Part shown: positions 27,170 to 35,651 of the stretch, in pieces
Numbering within the stretch: position 1 is the stretch's first letter
How the letters are laid out: each line of letters begins with the position of its first letter
The notes under the pieces: generated by a model
The model's input: the letters and a program-made list of their open reading frames with translations, nothing else
Told to the model about the DNA's origin: nothing
Databases searched by the model: none
Program-made: the position numbers and the translations under genes
From: Streptomyces sp. NBS 14/10
GTDB lineage: Bacteria > Actinomycetota > Actinomycetes > Streptomycetales > Streptomycetaceae
Direction of reading: 5' to 3'
Length of the DNA stretch: 53,399 nt
Assembly (NCBI RefSeq): GCF_002224125.1
Contig: NZ_NCSM01000006.1
Coordinates: 1-53,399 of the forward strand

Positions 27170-27186
27170 TGATCGATGATCGATCA
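27170..27186. promoter_or_regulatory. Palindromic operator candidate in the aceE promoter
   Basis: Perfect inverted repeat TGATCGAT-G-ATCGATCA, 18-34 bp upstream of the chosen aceE start and in the gap after the GntR gene. It is an obvious candidate site for the adjacent GntR/FCD regulator; binding is inferred. Confidence 0.6.
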
Positions 27187-27284
27187 AAGTACTTGAGGCC
27201 AAAAACTTCTCCGAAAGGCGAAATTGGCATTCCGTGCCGTGAAAGTAGGCACGGCGTGCAGCCCCAGATGGGAGCCTTCGGGGC

Positions 27285-27908
27285 TTATGCGCGGGGGGCG
27301 CAGCCGAGCACATGCTCCTTGACCAGCTCCGCCACCCTCGGGTCCCGGCGCCGGAACGCGTCCACGACGGCCTGGTGCTCCTCCGCGTACGACTCCTGGC
27401 GGGTGCCGAGCCAGCGGATGGACAGGGTGGTCCAGATCTCGATGCCGAGCGATTCCCAGGTGTGCAGCAGCACACTGTTGCCGGAGGCCCGGACCAGCTC
27501 GCGGTGGAAGGCCACGGTGTGCCGCACCTGGGCCTCGCCGTCGGATCTTCGGTCCGCCTCGTACAGCGCCGCCACCTCGGGTTCCAGGGCCGAGGTGTCC
27601 TCGGCCAGCCGGGGCGCGGCGAGCTCCGCGGCGATCTGCTCCAGACCGGCCCGCACCGGGTAGATCTCCTCCAGGTCGGCGGCGGTCAGATTGCGGACGC
27701 GTACGCCCTTGTTGGGCGCGGACTCGATCAGCCGCAGTGTCTCCAGCTCGCGCAGGGCCTCGCGGACGGGCGTCTGGCTGACCTCCAGCTCGGTGGCGAT
27801 CCGGCGCTCCACGATCCGCTCGCCCGGCTTCCAGCGCCCGCTGACGATGCCCTCCACGATGTGCTCGCGGATCTGCTCGCGCAGCGAGTGGACGACGGGA
27901 TGGACCAT
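27285..27908 (-). CDS. GntR/FCD-family transcriptional regulator
   Basis: 207 residues. The N-terminal winged helix (about 9-70) has WKPGERIVERRIATELEVSQ and PVREALRELETLRLIE, the GntR signature; the C-terminal helical FCD domain has metal-ligand His residues in RHTVAFHREL and EEHQAVVDAF. FCD regulators bind organic acids such as pyruvate, lactate or glucarate. The ATG at 27908 has AAGGAG 4 nt upstream. It lies immediately upstream of aceE on the same strand and probably controls it through the palindrome at 27170-27186. Confidence 0.88.
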   Translation of the reverse strand: MVHPVVHSLREQIREHIVEGIVSGRWKPGERIVERRIATELEVSQTPVREALRELETLRLIESAPNKGVRVRNLTAADLEEIYPVRAGLEQIAAELAAPRLAEDTSALEPEVAALYEADRRSDGEAQVRHTVAFHRELVRASGNSVLLHTWESLGIEIWTTLSIRWLGTRQESYAEEHQAVVDAFRRRDPRVAELVKEHVLGCAPRA

Positions 27909-27963
27909 GGCGCTCCTTGCCTCCTTGGGGCGGTACTGACATGACAATACGGCGGGCACGCGA

Positions 27964-28009
27964 ACGGCGGCGCCCCCGCCCGGATCTCTCCGGGCGGGGG
28001 CGCCGCCGT
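27964..28009. terminator. Terminator hairpin after the E2 gene
   Basis: Perfect 21-bp inverted repeat (arms 27964-27984 and 27989-28009, TCTC loop), 33 bp after the stop of the E2 gene. It isolates the lpd-E2 operon from the GntR gene. Confidence 0.88.
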
Positions 28010-28041
28010 CAGCTGTGCCGACTGAGGGCTCGCAGGCGGCC

Positions 28042-29799
28042 TCAGAGGCCGAGCTCGACCTCGAACTCACCGGCCTCCAGGATCTCCTTGACCGCCGTCA
28101 GGTAGCGGGCGGCGTCGGCGCCGTCCACCAGGCGGTGGTCGTAGGAGAGCGCGACGTACGTCATGTCGCGCACCGCGATCGTCTCGCCGAGGTCCGGGTG
28201 GTTGATGACCACCGGGCGGCGGACGGTCGCGCCGATGCCCAGGATGGCGACCTGGTTCGGCGGCACGATGATCGTGTCGAACAGCGCGCCGCGCGAGCCG
28301 GTGTTGCTGATGGTGAAGGTCGCGCCGGACACCTCGTCCGGGGTGATCTTGTTGGACCGGACCTTGCCCGCCAGCTCCGCCGTCTTCTTGGCGATACCGG
28401 CGAGGCTGAGGTCACCCGCGTTCTTGATGACCGGGGTCATCAAGCCCTTCTCCGCGTCGACGGCGATGCCGACGTTCTCGACGTCGAAGTAGGTGATGGT
28501 GCCCTCGTCGTCGTTGATCCGGGCGTTGATGGCCGGGTGGCTCTTCAGCGCCTGGACGGCGGCCTTGACGAAGAACGGCATCGGCGAGAGCTTGACGCCC
28601 TCACGCTGCGCGAACGACTCCTTCGCCTGGGCCCGCAGCCGCATGAGCTTGGTGATGTCCACCTCGACCACGCTGGTCAGCTGCGCCTGCGAGTGCAGGG
28701 CCTTCATCATGTTGTCGCCGATGACCTTGCGCATCCGCGGCATCTTGATGGTCTGGCCACGCAGCGGCGACGGGGCCGCGGCAGCGGCCTTCGGCGCAGC
28801 TGCGGCCGGGGCGGCCTGGGCCTGCGCGGCAGCGGCGGCCTTGGCGGCCTCCGCGGCGGCGATGACGTCCTGCTTGCGGATACGGCCGCCGACGCCGGTG
28901 CCCTTGACGGTCGCCAGGTCCACGCCGTTCTCCGCGGCAAGCTTGCGCACCAGCGGGGTCACGTACGCACCCTCGCCCTCAGCGGCGGCCGGAGCCGCAG
29001 CGGCCGGAGCCGGGGTGACCGGGGCCGGAGCGACGGGGGCCGGCGCGACCGGAGCGGGCGCCACCGGAGCCGGGGCGGGCGCCGGAGCGGCGGCCACCGG
29101 AGCCGGGGCCGGGGCGGCCGGAGCCGGGGCAGGCGCGGGAGCGGCGGGGGCCGGGGCGGGAGCCGCGGGGGCGGGCGCGGCGGCCGGAGCGGCGCCGGCG
29201 GCACCGATCACGGCCAGCTTGGCGCCGACCTCAGCGGTCTCGTCCTCGGCGACCAGGATCTCGAGCAGGGTGCCCGAGGCGGGAGCCGGAATCTCGGTGT
29301 CGACCTTGTCGGTGGAGACCTCGAGCAGCGGCTCATCGGCCTCGACCGAGTCGCCGACCTCCTTGAGCCAGCGGGTGACCGTGCCCTCGGTCACCGACTC
29401 GCCCAGGGCGGGCAGCACGACGTCGGTGCCCTCGGCCGCGCCCGCGGGGGCGGCGGCCGGAGCGGGCGCCGGGGCCGGGGCCTCGGCGACGGGGGCCGGG
29501 ACGGGCTCGGGCTGCGCCACGGGGGCGGGCTCGGCCGCGGGGGCGGCGGCCGGGGCCGCGCCGCCGTCGTCGATGACGGCCAGCTCGGCGCCGACCTCCA
29601 CCGTCTCGTCCTCGGCCACCTTGATGGAGGTGAGCACACCGGCCGCGGGGGCCGGGATCTCGGTGTCGACCTTGTCGGTGGAGACCTCGAGCAGAGGCTC
29701 GTCGGCCTCGACCCGCTCACCCTCGGCCTTCAGCCAACGGGTGACGGTGCCCTCGGTCACGCTCTCGCCGAGCGCCGGCAGGGTTACGGAAACCGCCAT
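28042..29799 (-). CDS. sucB: Dihydrolipoamide acyltransferase (E2), two lipoyl domains
   Basis: 585-residue core of a 2-oxoacid dehydrogenase complex; it carries acyl groups on lipoyl-lysine and transfers them to CoA. Two lipoyl domains lie at about 1-78 (lipoyl Lys43 in STDKVDTE) and 124-200 (Lys165); they are nearly identical in sequence. Long Ala/Pro linkers follow each. The E3/E1-binding domain is about 285-320 ([16 protein letters not shown]), and the catalytic domain from about 355 ends with HxxxD in [11 protein letters not shown]. Family annotation is usually succinyltransferase, but with aceE next door it may also serve pyruvate dehydrogenase, as shared E2 proteins do in other actinobacteria. 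Start ATG 29799; 47 bp downstream of lpd, same operon. Confidence 0.93.
   Translation of the reverse strand: MAVSVTLPALGESVTEGTVTRWLKAEGERVEADEPLLEVSTDKVDTEIPAPAAGVLTSIKVAEDETVEVGAELAVIDDGGAAPAAAPAAEPAPVAQPEPVPAPVAEAPAPAPAPAAAPAGAAEGTDVVLPALGESVTEGTVTRWLKEVGDSVEADEPLLEVSTDKVDTEIPAPASGTLLEILVAEDETAEVGAKLAVIGAAGAAPAAAPAPAAPAPAPAAPAPAPAPAAPAPAPVAAAPAPAPAPVAPAPVAPAPVAPAPVTPAPAAAAPAAAEGEGAYVTPLVRKLAAENGVDLATVKGTGVGGRIRKQDVIAAAEAAKAAAAAQAQAAPAAAAPKAAAAAPSPLRGQTIKMPRMRKVIGDNMMKALHSQAQLTSVVEVDITKLMRLRAQAKESFAQREGVKLSPMPFFVKAAVQALKSHPAINARINDDEGTITYFDVENVGIAVDAEKGLMTPVIKNAGDLSLAGIAKKTAELAGKVRSNKITPDEVSGATFTISNTGSRGALFDTIIVPPNQVAILGIGATVRRPVVINHPDLGETIAVRDMTYVALSYDHRLVDGADAARYLTAVKEILEAGEFEVELGL
29215..29784 (-). 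repeat. Duplicated lipoyl-domain coding segments
   Basis: About 204 bp at 29581-29784 and 29215-29418 code for near-identical lipoyl domains of the E2 protein; the [19 protein letters not shown] part is the same in both. The DNA repeats are also very similar, which implies recent duplication or gene conversion. Confidence 0.75.
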
Positions 29800-29846
29800 G
29801 GTTTCGGTTGCTCCTAACGATCTGTACGGATTGTTCGCGCTCGGGA

Positions 29847-31235
29847 CTAGTCGTGGGCGTGCAGCGGCTTGCCGGCCAGAGCCAGGTGGGCCTCGCCGAG
29901 CGCCTCGTTCTGAGTCGGGTGGGCGTGGATGAGCTGCGCCACCTCGGAGGGCAGCGCCTCCCAGTTGTAGATCAGCTGAGCCTCGCCGACCTGCTCACCC
30001 AGTCGGTCACCGACCATGTGGACGCCGACGACGGCGCCGTCCCGCACCTGGACGAGCTTGATCTCGCCCGAAGTCTTGAGGATCTTGCTCTTGCCGTTGG
30101 CCGCGAGGTTGAGCTTGAGGGCCACGACCTTGTCCGCGCCGTACAGCTCCTTGGCCTTGGCCTCCGTGATGCCGACCGAGGCGACCTCGGGGTGGCAGTA
30201 GGTGACCCGCGGCACACCGTCGTAGTCGATCGGCACGGTCTTCAGACCGGCCAGCCGCTCCGCCACCAGGATGCCCTCGGCGAACCCGACGTGCGCGAGC
30301 TGGAGCGTGGGCACCAGGTCGCCGACGGCCGAGATGGTCTCCACGTTGGTCTGCATGTACTCATCGACGAGGACATAGCCGCGGTCCATCGCGACCCCGG
30401 CCTCCTCGTAGCCCAGGCCCTGCGAGACCGGGCCGCGGCCGACGGCGACGAGCAGCAGCTCGGCCTCAAAGGTCTTGCCGTTCTCCAGCGAGACCTTCAC
30501 ACCGTCGGCGGTGTGCTCGACGCCCGAGAAGCGCGCGCCGAGGGAGAACTTGATACCGCGCTTGCGGAAGGCGCGCTCCAGCAGCTTGGAGCTGTTCTCG
30601 TCCTCGACCGGGACGAGGTGGGGAAGCGCCTCGACGATGGTGACGTCGGTCCCGAAGGACTTCCACGCGGAGGCGAACTCGACGCCGATGACGCCGCCGC
30701 CCAGCACGATCGCGGACTTCGGAACCCGGTCCAGGACCAGCGCGTGGTCGGAGGTGATGACGCGCTCGCCGTCGATGGCCAGGCCCGGCAGGGACTTGGG
30801 CACCGAGCCCGTGGCGAGCAGGATGTGGCGGCCGGTGTAGCGCTGGCCGTCGACATCGACCGAGGTCGGCGAGGAGAGCCGGCCCTCACCGGTCACATAG
30901 GTGACCTTCCGGGAGGCGATCAGGCCCTGCAGACCCTTGTACAGGCCCGAGACCACGCCGTCCTTGTACTTGTGCACGCCCTCGATGTCGATGCCCTCGA
31001 AGGTGGTCTTCACACCGAACTCGGCACCTTCACGGGCCTGGTCGGCGATCTCACCGGCGTGCAGCAGAGCCTTGGTGGGGATGCAGCCGCGGTGCAGGCA
31101 GGTGCCGCCTACCTTGTCCTTCTCGATCAGGGCGACGTCCAGACCCAGCTGCGCCGCGCGCAGGGCAGCGGCGTAACCGCCGCTACCGCCTCCGAGGATC
31201 ACTAGGTCGAAAACGGTGCTGGCGTCGTTCGCCAC
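29847..31235 (-). CDS. lpdA: Dihydrolipoamide dehydrogenase (E3)
   Basis: 462-residue FAD enzyme that reoxidises dihydrolipoyl groups of E2 with NAD+. FAD motif [20 protein letters not shown] near residues 12-31, redox-active disulfide C46-x4-C51 in [18 protein letters not shown] motif [15 protein letters not shown], and the C-terminal His-Glu pair in [13 protein letters not shown]. The GTG at 31235 was chosen because GGAGG lies 8 nt upstream and it gives [19 protein letters not shown] codons further up lack a ribosome site. It is the first gene of the lpd-E2 operon. Confidence 0.96.
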   Translation of the reverse strand: MANDASTVFDLVILGGGSGGYAAALRAAQLGLDVALIEKDKVGGTCLHRGCIPTKALLHAGEIADQAREGAEFGVKTTFEGIDIEGVHKYKDGVVSGLYKGLQGLIASRKVTYVTGEGRLSSPTSVDVDGQRYTGRHILLATGSVPKSLPGLAIDGERVITSDHALVLDRVPKSAIVLGGGVIGVEFASAWKSFGTDVTIVEALPHLVPVEDENSSKLLERAFRKRGIKFSLGARFSGVEHTADGVKVSLENGKTFEAELLLVAVGRGPVSQGLGYEEAGVAMDRGYVLVDEYMQTNVETISAVGDLVPTLQLAHVGFAEGILVAERLAGLKTVPIDYDGVPRVTYCHPEVASVGITEAKAKELYGADKVVALKLNLAANGKSKILKTSGEIKLVQVRDGAVVGVHMVGDRLGEQVGEAQLIYNWEALPSEVAQLIHAHPTQNEALGEAHLALAGKPLHAHD

Positions 31236-31394
31236 GTCACGTCCTCCATGCATGGTGCGCCGGGGCCGGCCCTCGTTGGCCGGGCGGCTGTTGTTCGGCC
31301 GCGTGTTGCTTCGGCCCTGGTGTCGGGGGCCCTGTCCTGCCGAGACAACATCTTCGCACTTGTTGACGGGAGGCGGGACGCGGGGCCGCTGTGT

Positions 31395-31424
31395 GAGATA
31401 TCTCCAAACCCCTGTTCAGGGGTT
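31395..31424. promoter_or_regulatory. Two palindromes upstream of lpd
   Basis: GAGATATCTC at 31395-31404 and AACCCCTG-TT-CAGGGGTT at 31407-31424 lie adjacent, 160-190 bp upstream of the lpd start. They are too short and AT-balanced for a usual terminator and may be operator sites for the lpd-E2 operon. Confidence 0.45.
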
Positions 31425-31454
31425 ACTCGCGGGTACTTCGTGCGTAGAGGGGGT

Positions 31455-31477
31455 GGATTTCGTTTACGGCGAAATCC
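31455..31477. promoter_or_regulatory. Inverted repeat GGATTTCG-N7-CGAAATCC
   Basis: 8-bp perfect arms separated by TTTACGG, 31 bp left of the pepA-lpd hairpin at 31496. It may be a further operator or part of a stacked terminator for pepA. Confidence 0.4.
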
Positions 31478-31495
31478 GCAGGGCCGCGCGCGGAG

Positions 31496-31523
31496 CGGCC
31501 GGGCCCCCCTCGGGGCCCGGCCG
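31496..31523 (-). terminator. Terminator after pepA
   Basis: Perfect 12-bp G/C inverted repeat (arms 31496-31507 and 31512-31523, CCTC loop), beginning 9 bp beyond the pepA stop. Confidence 0.75.
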
Positions 31524-31531
31524 GTGGCGGC

Positions 31532-33082
31532 TCAGCCCAGGTCGCCGTCCGCGGTGCGCTCGGCCAGCCGCACCAGGGTGCGGATCGCGGAGCCCGTGCC
31601 GCCCTTGGGGGTGTAGCCGAACGGACCGGACTCGTTGAAGGCCGGACCCGCGATGTCCAGGTGGGCCCAGACGGTGCCGTCCTCGACGAACTCCTTCAGG
31701 AAGATCCCGGCCACCAGGCCGCCGCCCATCCGCTCACCCATGTTCGCCAGGTCGGCCACCGGCGAGTCGATGCTCTTGCGCAGGTCCGAGGGGAGTGGCA
31801 TCGGCCAGGCCTGCTCGCCGGCCTCCTCCGCGATCTCGTGCAGCGAGGTACGGAACGCCTCGTCGTTCGCCATGATCCCGAACGTACGGTGGCCCAGCGC
31901 GAAGACCATCGCACCGGTCAGCGTCGCCACGTCCACGACGGCGTCCGGCTTCTCCTCACAGGCGCGGGTCAGCGCGTCGGCCAGCACCAGCCGGCCCTCG
32001 GCGTCGGTGTTCAGCACCTCGACGGTCTTGCCGCTGTACATCGTCAGCACATCGCCGGGCCGGGTGGCCGAGCCCGACGGCATGTTCTCGGCGAGCGCCA
32101 GCCAACCGGTCACGTTGACCCGCAGGCCCAGCTTCGCGACGGCCACCACCGTGGCGAACACGGCGGCCGCGCCGCTCATGTCGCACTTCATGGTCTCGTT
32201 GTGGCCGGCCGGCTTCAGGGAGATGCCGCCCGAGTCGTAGGTGATGCCCTTGCCCACCAGGGCCAGGGTCTTCTCCGCCTTCGGGTGCGAATAGGCGACC
32301 CGGACCAGGCGCGGCGGGGCCTCCGACCCCTGGCCGACGCCCATGATGCCGCCGTACCCGCCCTTCTTCAGCGCCTTCTCGTCCAGCACCTCGGTCTTGA
32401 GCCCGTGCTCCTTCGCCGCCTCCAGCACGGCGGCGGCGAAGATCGCGGGGTTGAGCAGGTTCGAGGGGGTGTTGATCAGGTCACGGGCGCGGTTGATCTC
32501 GGCGGTCAGGGCGATGGCGCGCTCGGCCGCCGCCTTGAACTCCTTGTCGCGCGGCTTGCCGCCGATCACGGCGACCTCGGCGAGCGGGGCGCCGTTCTTC
32601 TTGTCGCCGCTCTTGGGGTTGGCGCCGTTGCCGCCGTTCCGGCCGGCCTTCTGGTTCGCCTTGTACGAGTACGCGCCGAGCAGCGCGCCCTCGGCGACGG
32701 CGGCGGCGTCCGCCGCGTCCGCCACCGGCAGCGCGAACGCGCCCTTCTTCGAACCGGACAGCGCGCGAGCGGCCGCACCGGCCGCGCGGCGCAGCGCCTC
32801 GGCGTCGTAACCGTCGCCCTTGGCCGGGGCGTCGCCGAGTCCGACCGCCAGCACGACCGGGGCCTTGAGGCCGGACGCGGCGGGCAGCTTGGTCACCTCG
32901 CCATCCGCGCCGGTCGCCCCGAGGGTCTCCAGGACGGAGGCCAGCTTCCCGCCGAAGGCCTGGTCCACGGCCTCGGCGCCGGGGGCGACGACGGGGCCCT
33001 TGGCCCCCTTCGCCACGCCGACGACGACGGCGTCCGCGCGCAGCGTCGCGGCGGAGGAGGTGCTGAGAGTCAGAGATGTCAC
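31532..33082 (-). CDS. pepA: Leucyl aminopeptidase (M17)
   Basis: 516-residue cytosolic metallopeptidase that removes N-terminal residues from peptides. Metal-binding and catalytic residues sit in VGKGITYDSGG, MKCDMSGAAAV and the signature NTDAEGRLVLADAL. The N-terminal macro-like domain is poorly conserved and carries a Lys/Gly/Asn-rich insert (QKAGRNGGNGANPKSGDKKN). ATG 33082 gives MTSLTLSTSSAATL. Monocistronic by appearance: long non-coding gap upstream, terminator downstream. Confidence 0.96.
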   Translation of the reverse strand: MTSLTLSTSSAATLRADAVVVGVAKGAKGPVVAPGAEAVDQAFGGKLASVLETLGATGADGEVTKLPAASGLKAPVVLAVGLGDAPAKGDGYDAEALRRAAGAAARALSGSKKGAFALPVADAADAAAVAEGALLGAYSYKANQKAGRNGGNGANPKSGDKKNGAPLAEVAVIGGKPRDKEFKAAAERAIALTAEINRARDLINTPSNLLNPAIFAAAVLEAAKEHGLKTEVLDEKALKKGGYGGIMGVGQGSEAPPRLVRVAYSHPKAEKTLALVGKGITYDSGGISLKPAGHNETMKCDMSGAAAVFATVVAVAKLGLRVNVTGWLALAENMPSGSATRPGDVLTMYSGKTVEVLNTDAEGRLVLADALTRACEEKPDAVVDVATLTGAMVFALGHRTFGIMANDEAFRTSLHEIAEEAGEQAWPMPLPSDLRKSIDSPVADLANMGERMGGGLVAGIFLKEFVEDGTVWAHLDIAGPAFNESGPFGYTPKGGTGSAIRTLVRLAERTADGDLG

Positions 33083-33664
33083 GGTGATGGGGTCCCTCTT
33101 CCGGATAGTTCCTCGGCCGACGTGGGGTGTCCCCGTCGAGACAGGGACGGGCCAGCCGCGCCCTCGGCATCGTATGCGCGGGTCACCAGGTGCCCGAGCG
33201 GCGGGCTGTCGCGGGCCATCGCGAGGGTAACTCTCCCGACGCCACCGGCGCGCGGGCTCGCGAGGACGGACGAGTTACGGGCACCCTCGCCGGCAGCACG
33301 TCCGGTGGCGGCCTGCGGGGCCCGCGCGTGCGGTGCGGCGGTGCGGCGGCGGGGGTGCGCGCGGCGGGGGCCGCCTGCTTCTGCCCGCGCCGCCGGAGGG
33401 GAGCCGCGCCGTCCAGTCCGTGGACGGGGTGGTGGCGCATGGAGGTGTGTGGCGGCGTGGGGTGGGTGGTTGGCGCGGTGGTGGTGGTGGGCGCTTGGGC
33501 GGGGGTGGTGTCCGGCGGTGTCGGGCCGGGCCCGAGGTTCCGGCCGAAGGCTCGCCTCGCCGACGCGGTCGGGCCCGCTGCCCGCCGCCCGGCGGTTCCG
33601 CCCGGGCCCGCCGGGCCGTGCGGCCCCGGCCGTGCCGACCGGCACCGTCGGCCGGGGCCTTGGG

Positions 33665-33684
33665 CCCTGGCCGATCGGCCAGGG
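33665..33684. promoter_or_regulatory. 20-bp perfect palindrome
   Basis: CCCTGGCCGATCGGCCAGGG, with no loop, in the non-coding gap between pepA and cobS. Either a dyad binding site or the base of a structure near the end of the cobS transcript. Confidence 0.4.
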
Positions 33685-33798
33685 TGTCAGCAACCGGCCC
33701 GTTCGTGGTGGGGGCGGGTCCGGTGCAGCCGCGGCCGCGCCCGTCGCCCGCGGCCGGGCAGCGCCGACGGCCCTGCCGGGTGGCCGTCGTGGCCGAGT

Positions 33799-33815
33799 CC
33801 ACGGCCGGGCCGTGG
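33799..33815 (-). terminator. Possible terminator after cobS
   Basis: CCACGGC-CGG-GCCGTGG hairpin, 7-bp arms and 3-nt loop, starting 18 bp after the cobS stop. Confidence 0.45.
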
Positions 33816-33832
33816 GGCGGCCGCGGGCCGGG

Positions 33833-34831
33833 TCAGCCGAGGGCGGTGGCGATCAGGGCCGTCGTGGTGGCCGTTTCGGCGAGGGCGCCGAAGACGTCGC
33901 CGGTGATGCCGCCGAAGCGCCGGCGGCAGTGGCGCAGCAGGAGTTCCGCGGCGCCCAGCGCGGCGAGGACGGCGAGTGCGTGGTGCACGGCCCCGTACGC
34001 GCCGAAGGCCGCGCCGCCCACCGCGCATACGACGAGGGAGACCGCCGCCGCGCCCAGCGCGGGCCCGGTGGGCACCGACCCCGCGACCGCCGCGCCCAGC
34101 CCCTCCGGCCGCGCCGCGGGCACCCCGTCGCGCGCCGCGAGCGTCAGCGCGCACCGCGCCGCCACCCCGGCCGTGGCCGCCGCCACCGCGCCCTGCGGCC
34201 AGCCCGCCCCGTACAGCTCGGCCAGCGCGGCCACCTGCGCGAACAGGACGAACAGCAGGGTGATGACCCCGAACGGCCCGATGTCCGACTGCTTCATGAT
34301 GCGCAGCGCGTCGTCCGCCGGCTTGCCGCTGCCGAGGCCGTCGGCGGTGTCGGCGAGCCCGTCCAGATGCAGCCCGCGGGTCAGTACGGCGGGCACCGCG
34401 ACCGTGCCCACCGCGGCCAGTAGCGCGCCGCCGCCCAGGAGCAGCAGCGCCGCGCCCACCGAAGCCGCGCAGAGCCCGACCGTGAGTCCGGCCAGCGGGG
34501 CGCACAACATCCCGGCGCGCGCCGCCTCGCGGTCCCAGCGCGTCACACGTACGGGGAGGGCCGTGAGCGTGCCGAAGGCGAAGCGGACCCCGGCCTCCCA
34601 GGAGGCGCGCGGGGGGTGGGGCGGGGGCGGGGGGTTCGACGGGGGTGCGGGGCGGGCCGGTTCGGTCGGCTCGCTCCGTTGGTCCGGTTCGGTCGGCTCG
34701 GTCGCGGCCCTGTCCGTGTCCGTGGGCTCCGGAGGCGCGGCGGGCCGTGGCGGGGCCGTGGGTCTCGGGGGTTCCGAGGGTCCCGGGGGCCCGGGCGGGC
34801 GTGCGGGGGACTGCTCCGGCGTGGTGTCCAT
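33833..34831 (-). CDS. cobS: Adenosylcobinamide-GDP ribazoletransferase (cobalamin synthase)
   Basis: 332 residues. Membrane enzyme of the last assembly step, joining adenosylcobinamide-GDP and alpha-ribazole(-phosphate). After a Pro-rich tail of about 70 residues the CobS fold begins with RFAFGTLTALPVRV; conserved Asp/His residues are in RGLHLDGLADTADGLGSGK and MKQSDIGPFGV, and RFGGITGDVFGAL closes the family pattern. Six or more membrane helices. The Pro-rich N-terminal tail is unusual for the family. Start ATG 34831, 33 bp from the divergent membrane-protein gene, so the two share a promoter region. Confidence 0.93.
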   Translation of the reverse strand: MDTTPEQSPARPPGPPGPSEPPRPTAPPRPAAPPEPTDTDRAATEPTEPDQRSEPTEPARPAPPSNPPPPPHPPRASWEAGVRFAFGTLTALPVRVTRWDREAARAGMLCAPLAGLTVGLCAASVGAALLLLGGGALLAAVGTVAVPAVLTRGLHLDGLADTADGLGSGKPADDALRIMKQSDIGPFGVITLLFVLFAQVAALAELYGAGWPQGAVAAATAGVAARCALTLAARDGVPAARPEGLGAAVAGSVPTGPALGAAAVSLVVCAVGGAAFGAYGAVHHALAVLAALGAAELLLRHCRRRFGGITGDVFGALAETATTTALIATALG

Positions 34832-34864
34832 CGGGTCGCAGGCTATCGCGCACTCTGAAAGGCC

Positions 34865-35608
34865 ATGGGGCATTGGTGGTATCGGAACATCGTGGAGCCC
34901 GGCAAGCTGCCGCTGCTGCTCGCCCTGACCTCGTTCATCCTCTCGTTCGTGATCACCCGCACCATCACCCGGCTCATCCGGGCCGGCAAGGGGCCGTTCC
35001 GCAACATCGCCCCCGGTGGGCTGCACATTCACCATGTCGTCCCCGGCGTCGTGCTCACCGTCATCGGCGGCTTCGGCGCGATCGCCGGTGCGCAGACCGA
35101 GGTCTGGGAGAACCTCGCGGCGGTGGTGTTCGGGGTGGGCGCGGGGCTGGTGCTCGACGAGTTCGCGCTGATCCTGCACCTCCACGACGTGTACTGGACC
35201 GAGCAGGGGCGGCAGAGTGTCGAGGTCGTCGTGATCACCGCGGCACTGGTCGGCCTGGTGCTGAGCGGCTTTCTGCCGTTCGGGGTGAACGAGGTGTCAG
35301 CCGCCGAGCGCCACGACCGCGGCGCGGTGATCGTGACCGTCTGCGTCAACTTCCTGTTCGCCCTGTTCGCGCTGACCAAGGGCAAGCCACGGACCGCGGT
35401 GCTCGGCGTGCTGGTGCCGGTCCTGGCGCTCGTCGGCGCGGTCCGGCTGGCGCGGCCGGGGTCGCCCTGGGCGCGGCGTTTCTACCGCCGCAGGGCGCGG
35501 GCACGTCGGCGGGCGCAGCACCGGGCGGAGCGGCATGACGCGCGCTGGAGCGGGGTGCGGCGGCGGTTGCAGGACTGGATCGGCGGGTTCTCCGAGCCGG
35601 GCTCCTGA
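34865..35608 (+). CDS. Membrane protein with His-rich motifs, unknown function
   Basis: 247 residues, about six membrane helices (near 16-36, 54-76, 82-106, 119-139, 155-172, 178-195), then a very basic C-terminal tail (RRFYRRRARARRRAQHRAERHD). Conserved-looking polar residues in and near the membrane are GGLHIHHVVPG and LDEFALILHLHDVYW, which could bind a metal. The ATG at 34865 starts MGHWWYRNIVEPGKLP. Similar proteins occur in Streptomyces as far as I recall but I know no function. It is divergent from cobS and convergent with the lysyltransferase-like gene. Confidence 0.75.
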   Translation: MGHWWYRNIVEPGKLPLLLALTSFILSFVITRTITRLIRAGKGPFRNIAPGGLHIHHVVPGVVLTVIGGFGAIAGAQTEVWENLAAVVFGVGAGLVLDEFALILHLHDVYWTEQGRQSVEVVVITAALVGLVLSGFLPFGVNEVSAAERHDRGAVIVTVCVNFLFALFALTKGKPRTAVLGVLVPVLALVGAVRLARPGSPWARRFYRRRARARRRAQHRAERHDARWSGVRRRLQDWIGGFSEPGS

Positions 35609-35651
35609 CGGCCGTCGGCCCCGTAACTCATCCAGCCCGTCAGCCATCCCG

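Larger units (their letters stand above)
33083..33832. other. 750-bp intergenic region, extremely G/C rich
   Basis: Between pepA and cobS, both on minus, no convincing gene is seen. Open frames on both strands lack family likeness and have Pro/Arg/Gly-rich sequence with no ribosome site. It holds low-complexity GTGGTGGTGGGC runs near 33477 and a 20-bp perfect palindrome at 33665-33684. The pepA promoter should lie at its left end. Confidence 0.6.

Noticed and set aside
24336..27179. Long plus-strand open frame opposite aceE (947 codons)
   Set aside because: It is the antisense of a clear E1 gene, the product is Gly/Val/Asp-rich with no domain, and long antisense frames are normal in high-GC DNA.
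28960..29200. Low-complexity GGCCGG-type repeats near the E2 gene as a non-coding repeat
   Set aside because: They are the Ala/Pro linker codons of the E2 protein.
33079..33906. Open frames on both strands in the pepA-cobS gap
   Set aside because: Pro/Arg/Gly-rich, no ribosome site, no family pattern; treated as non-coding.
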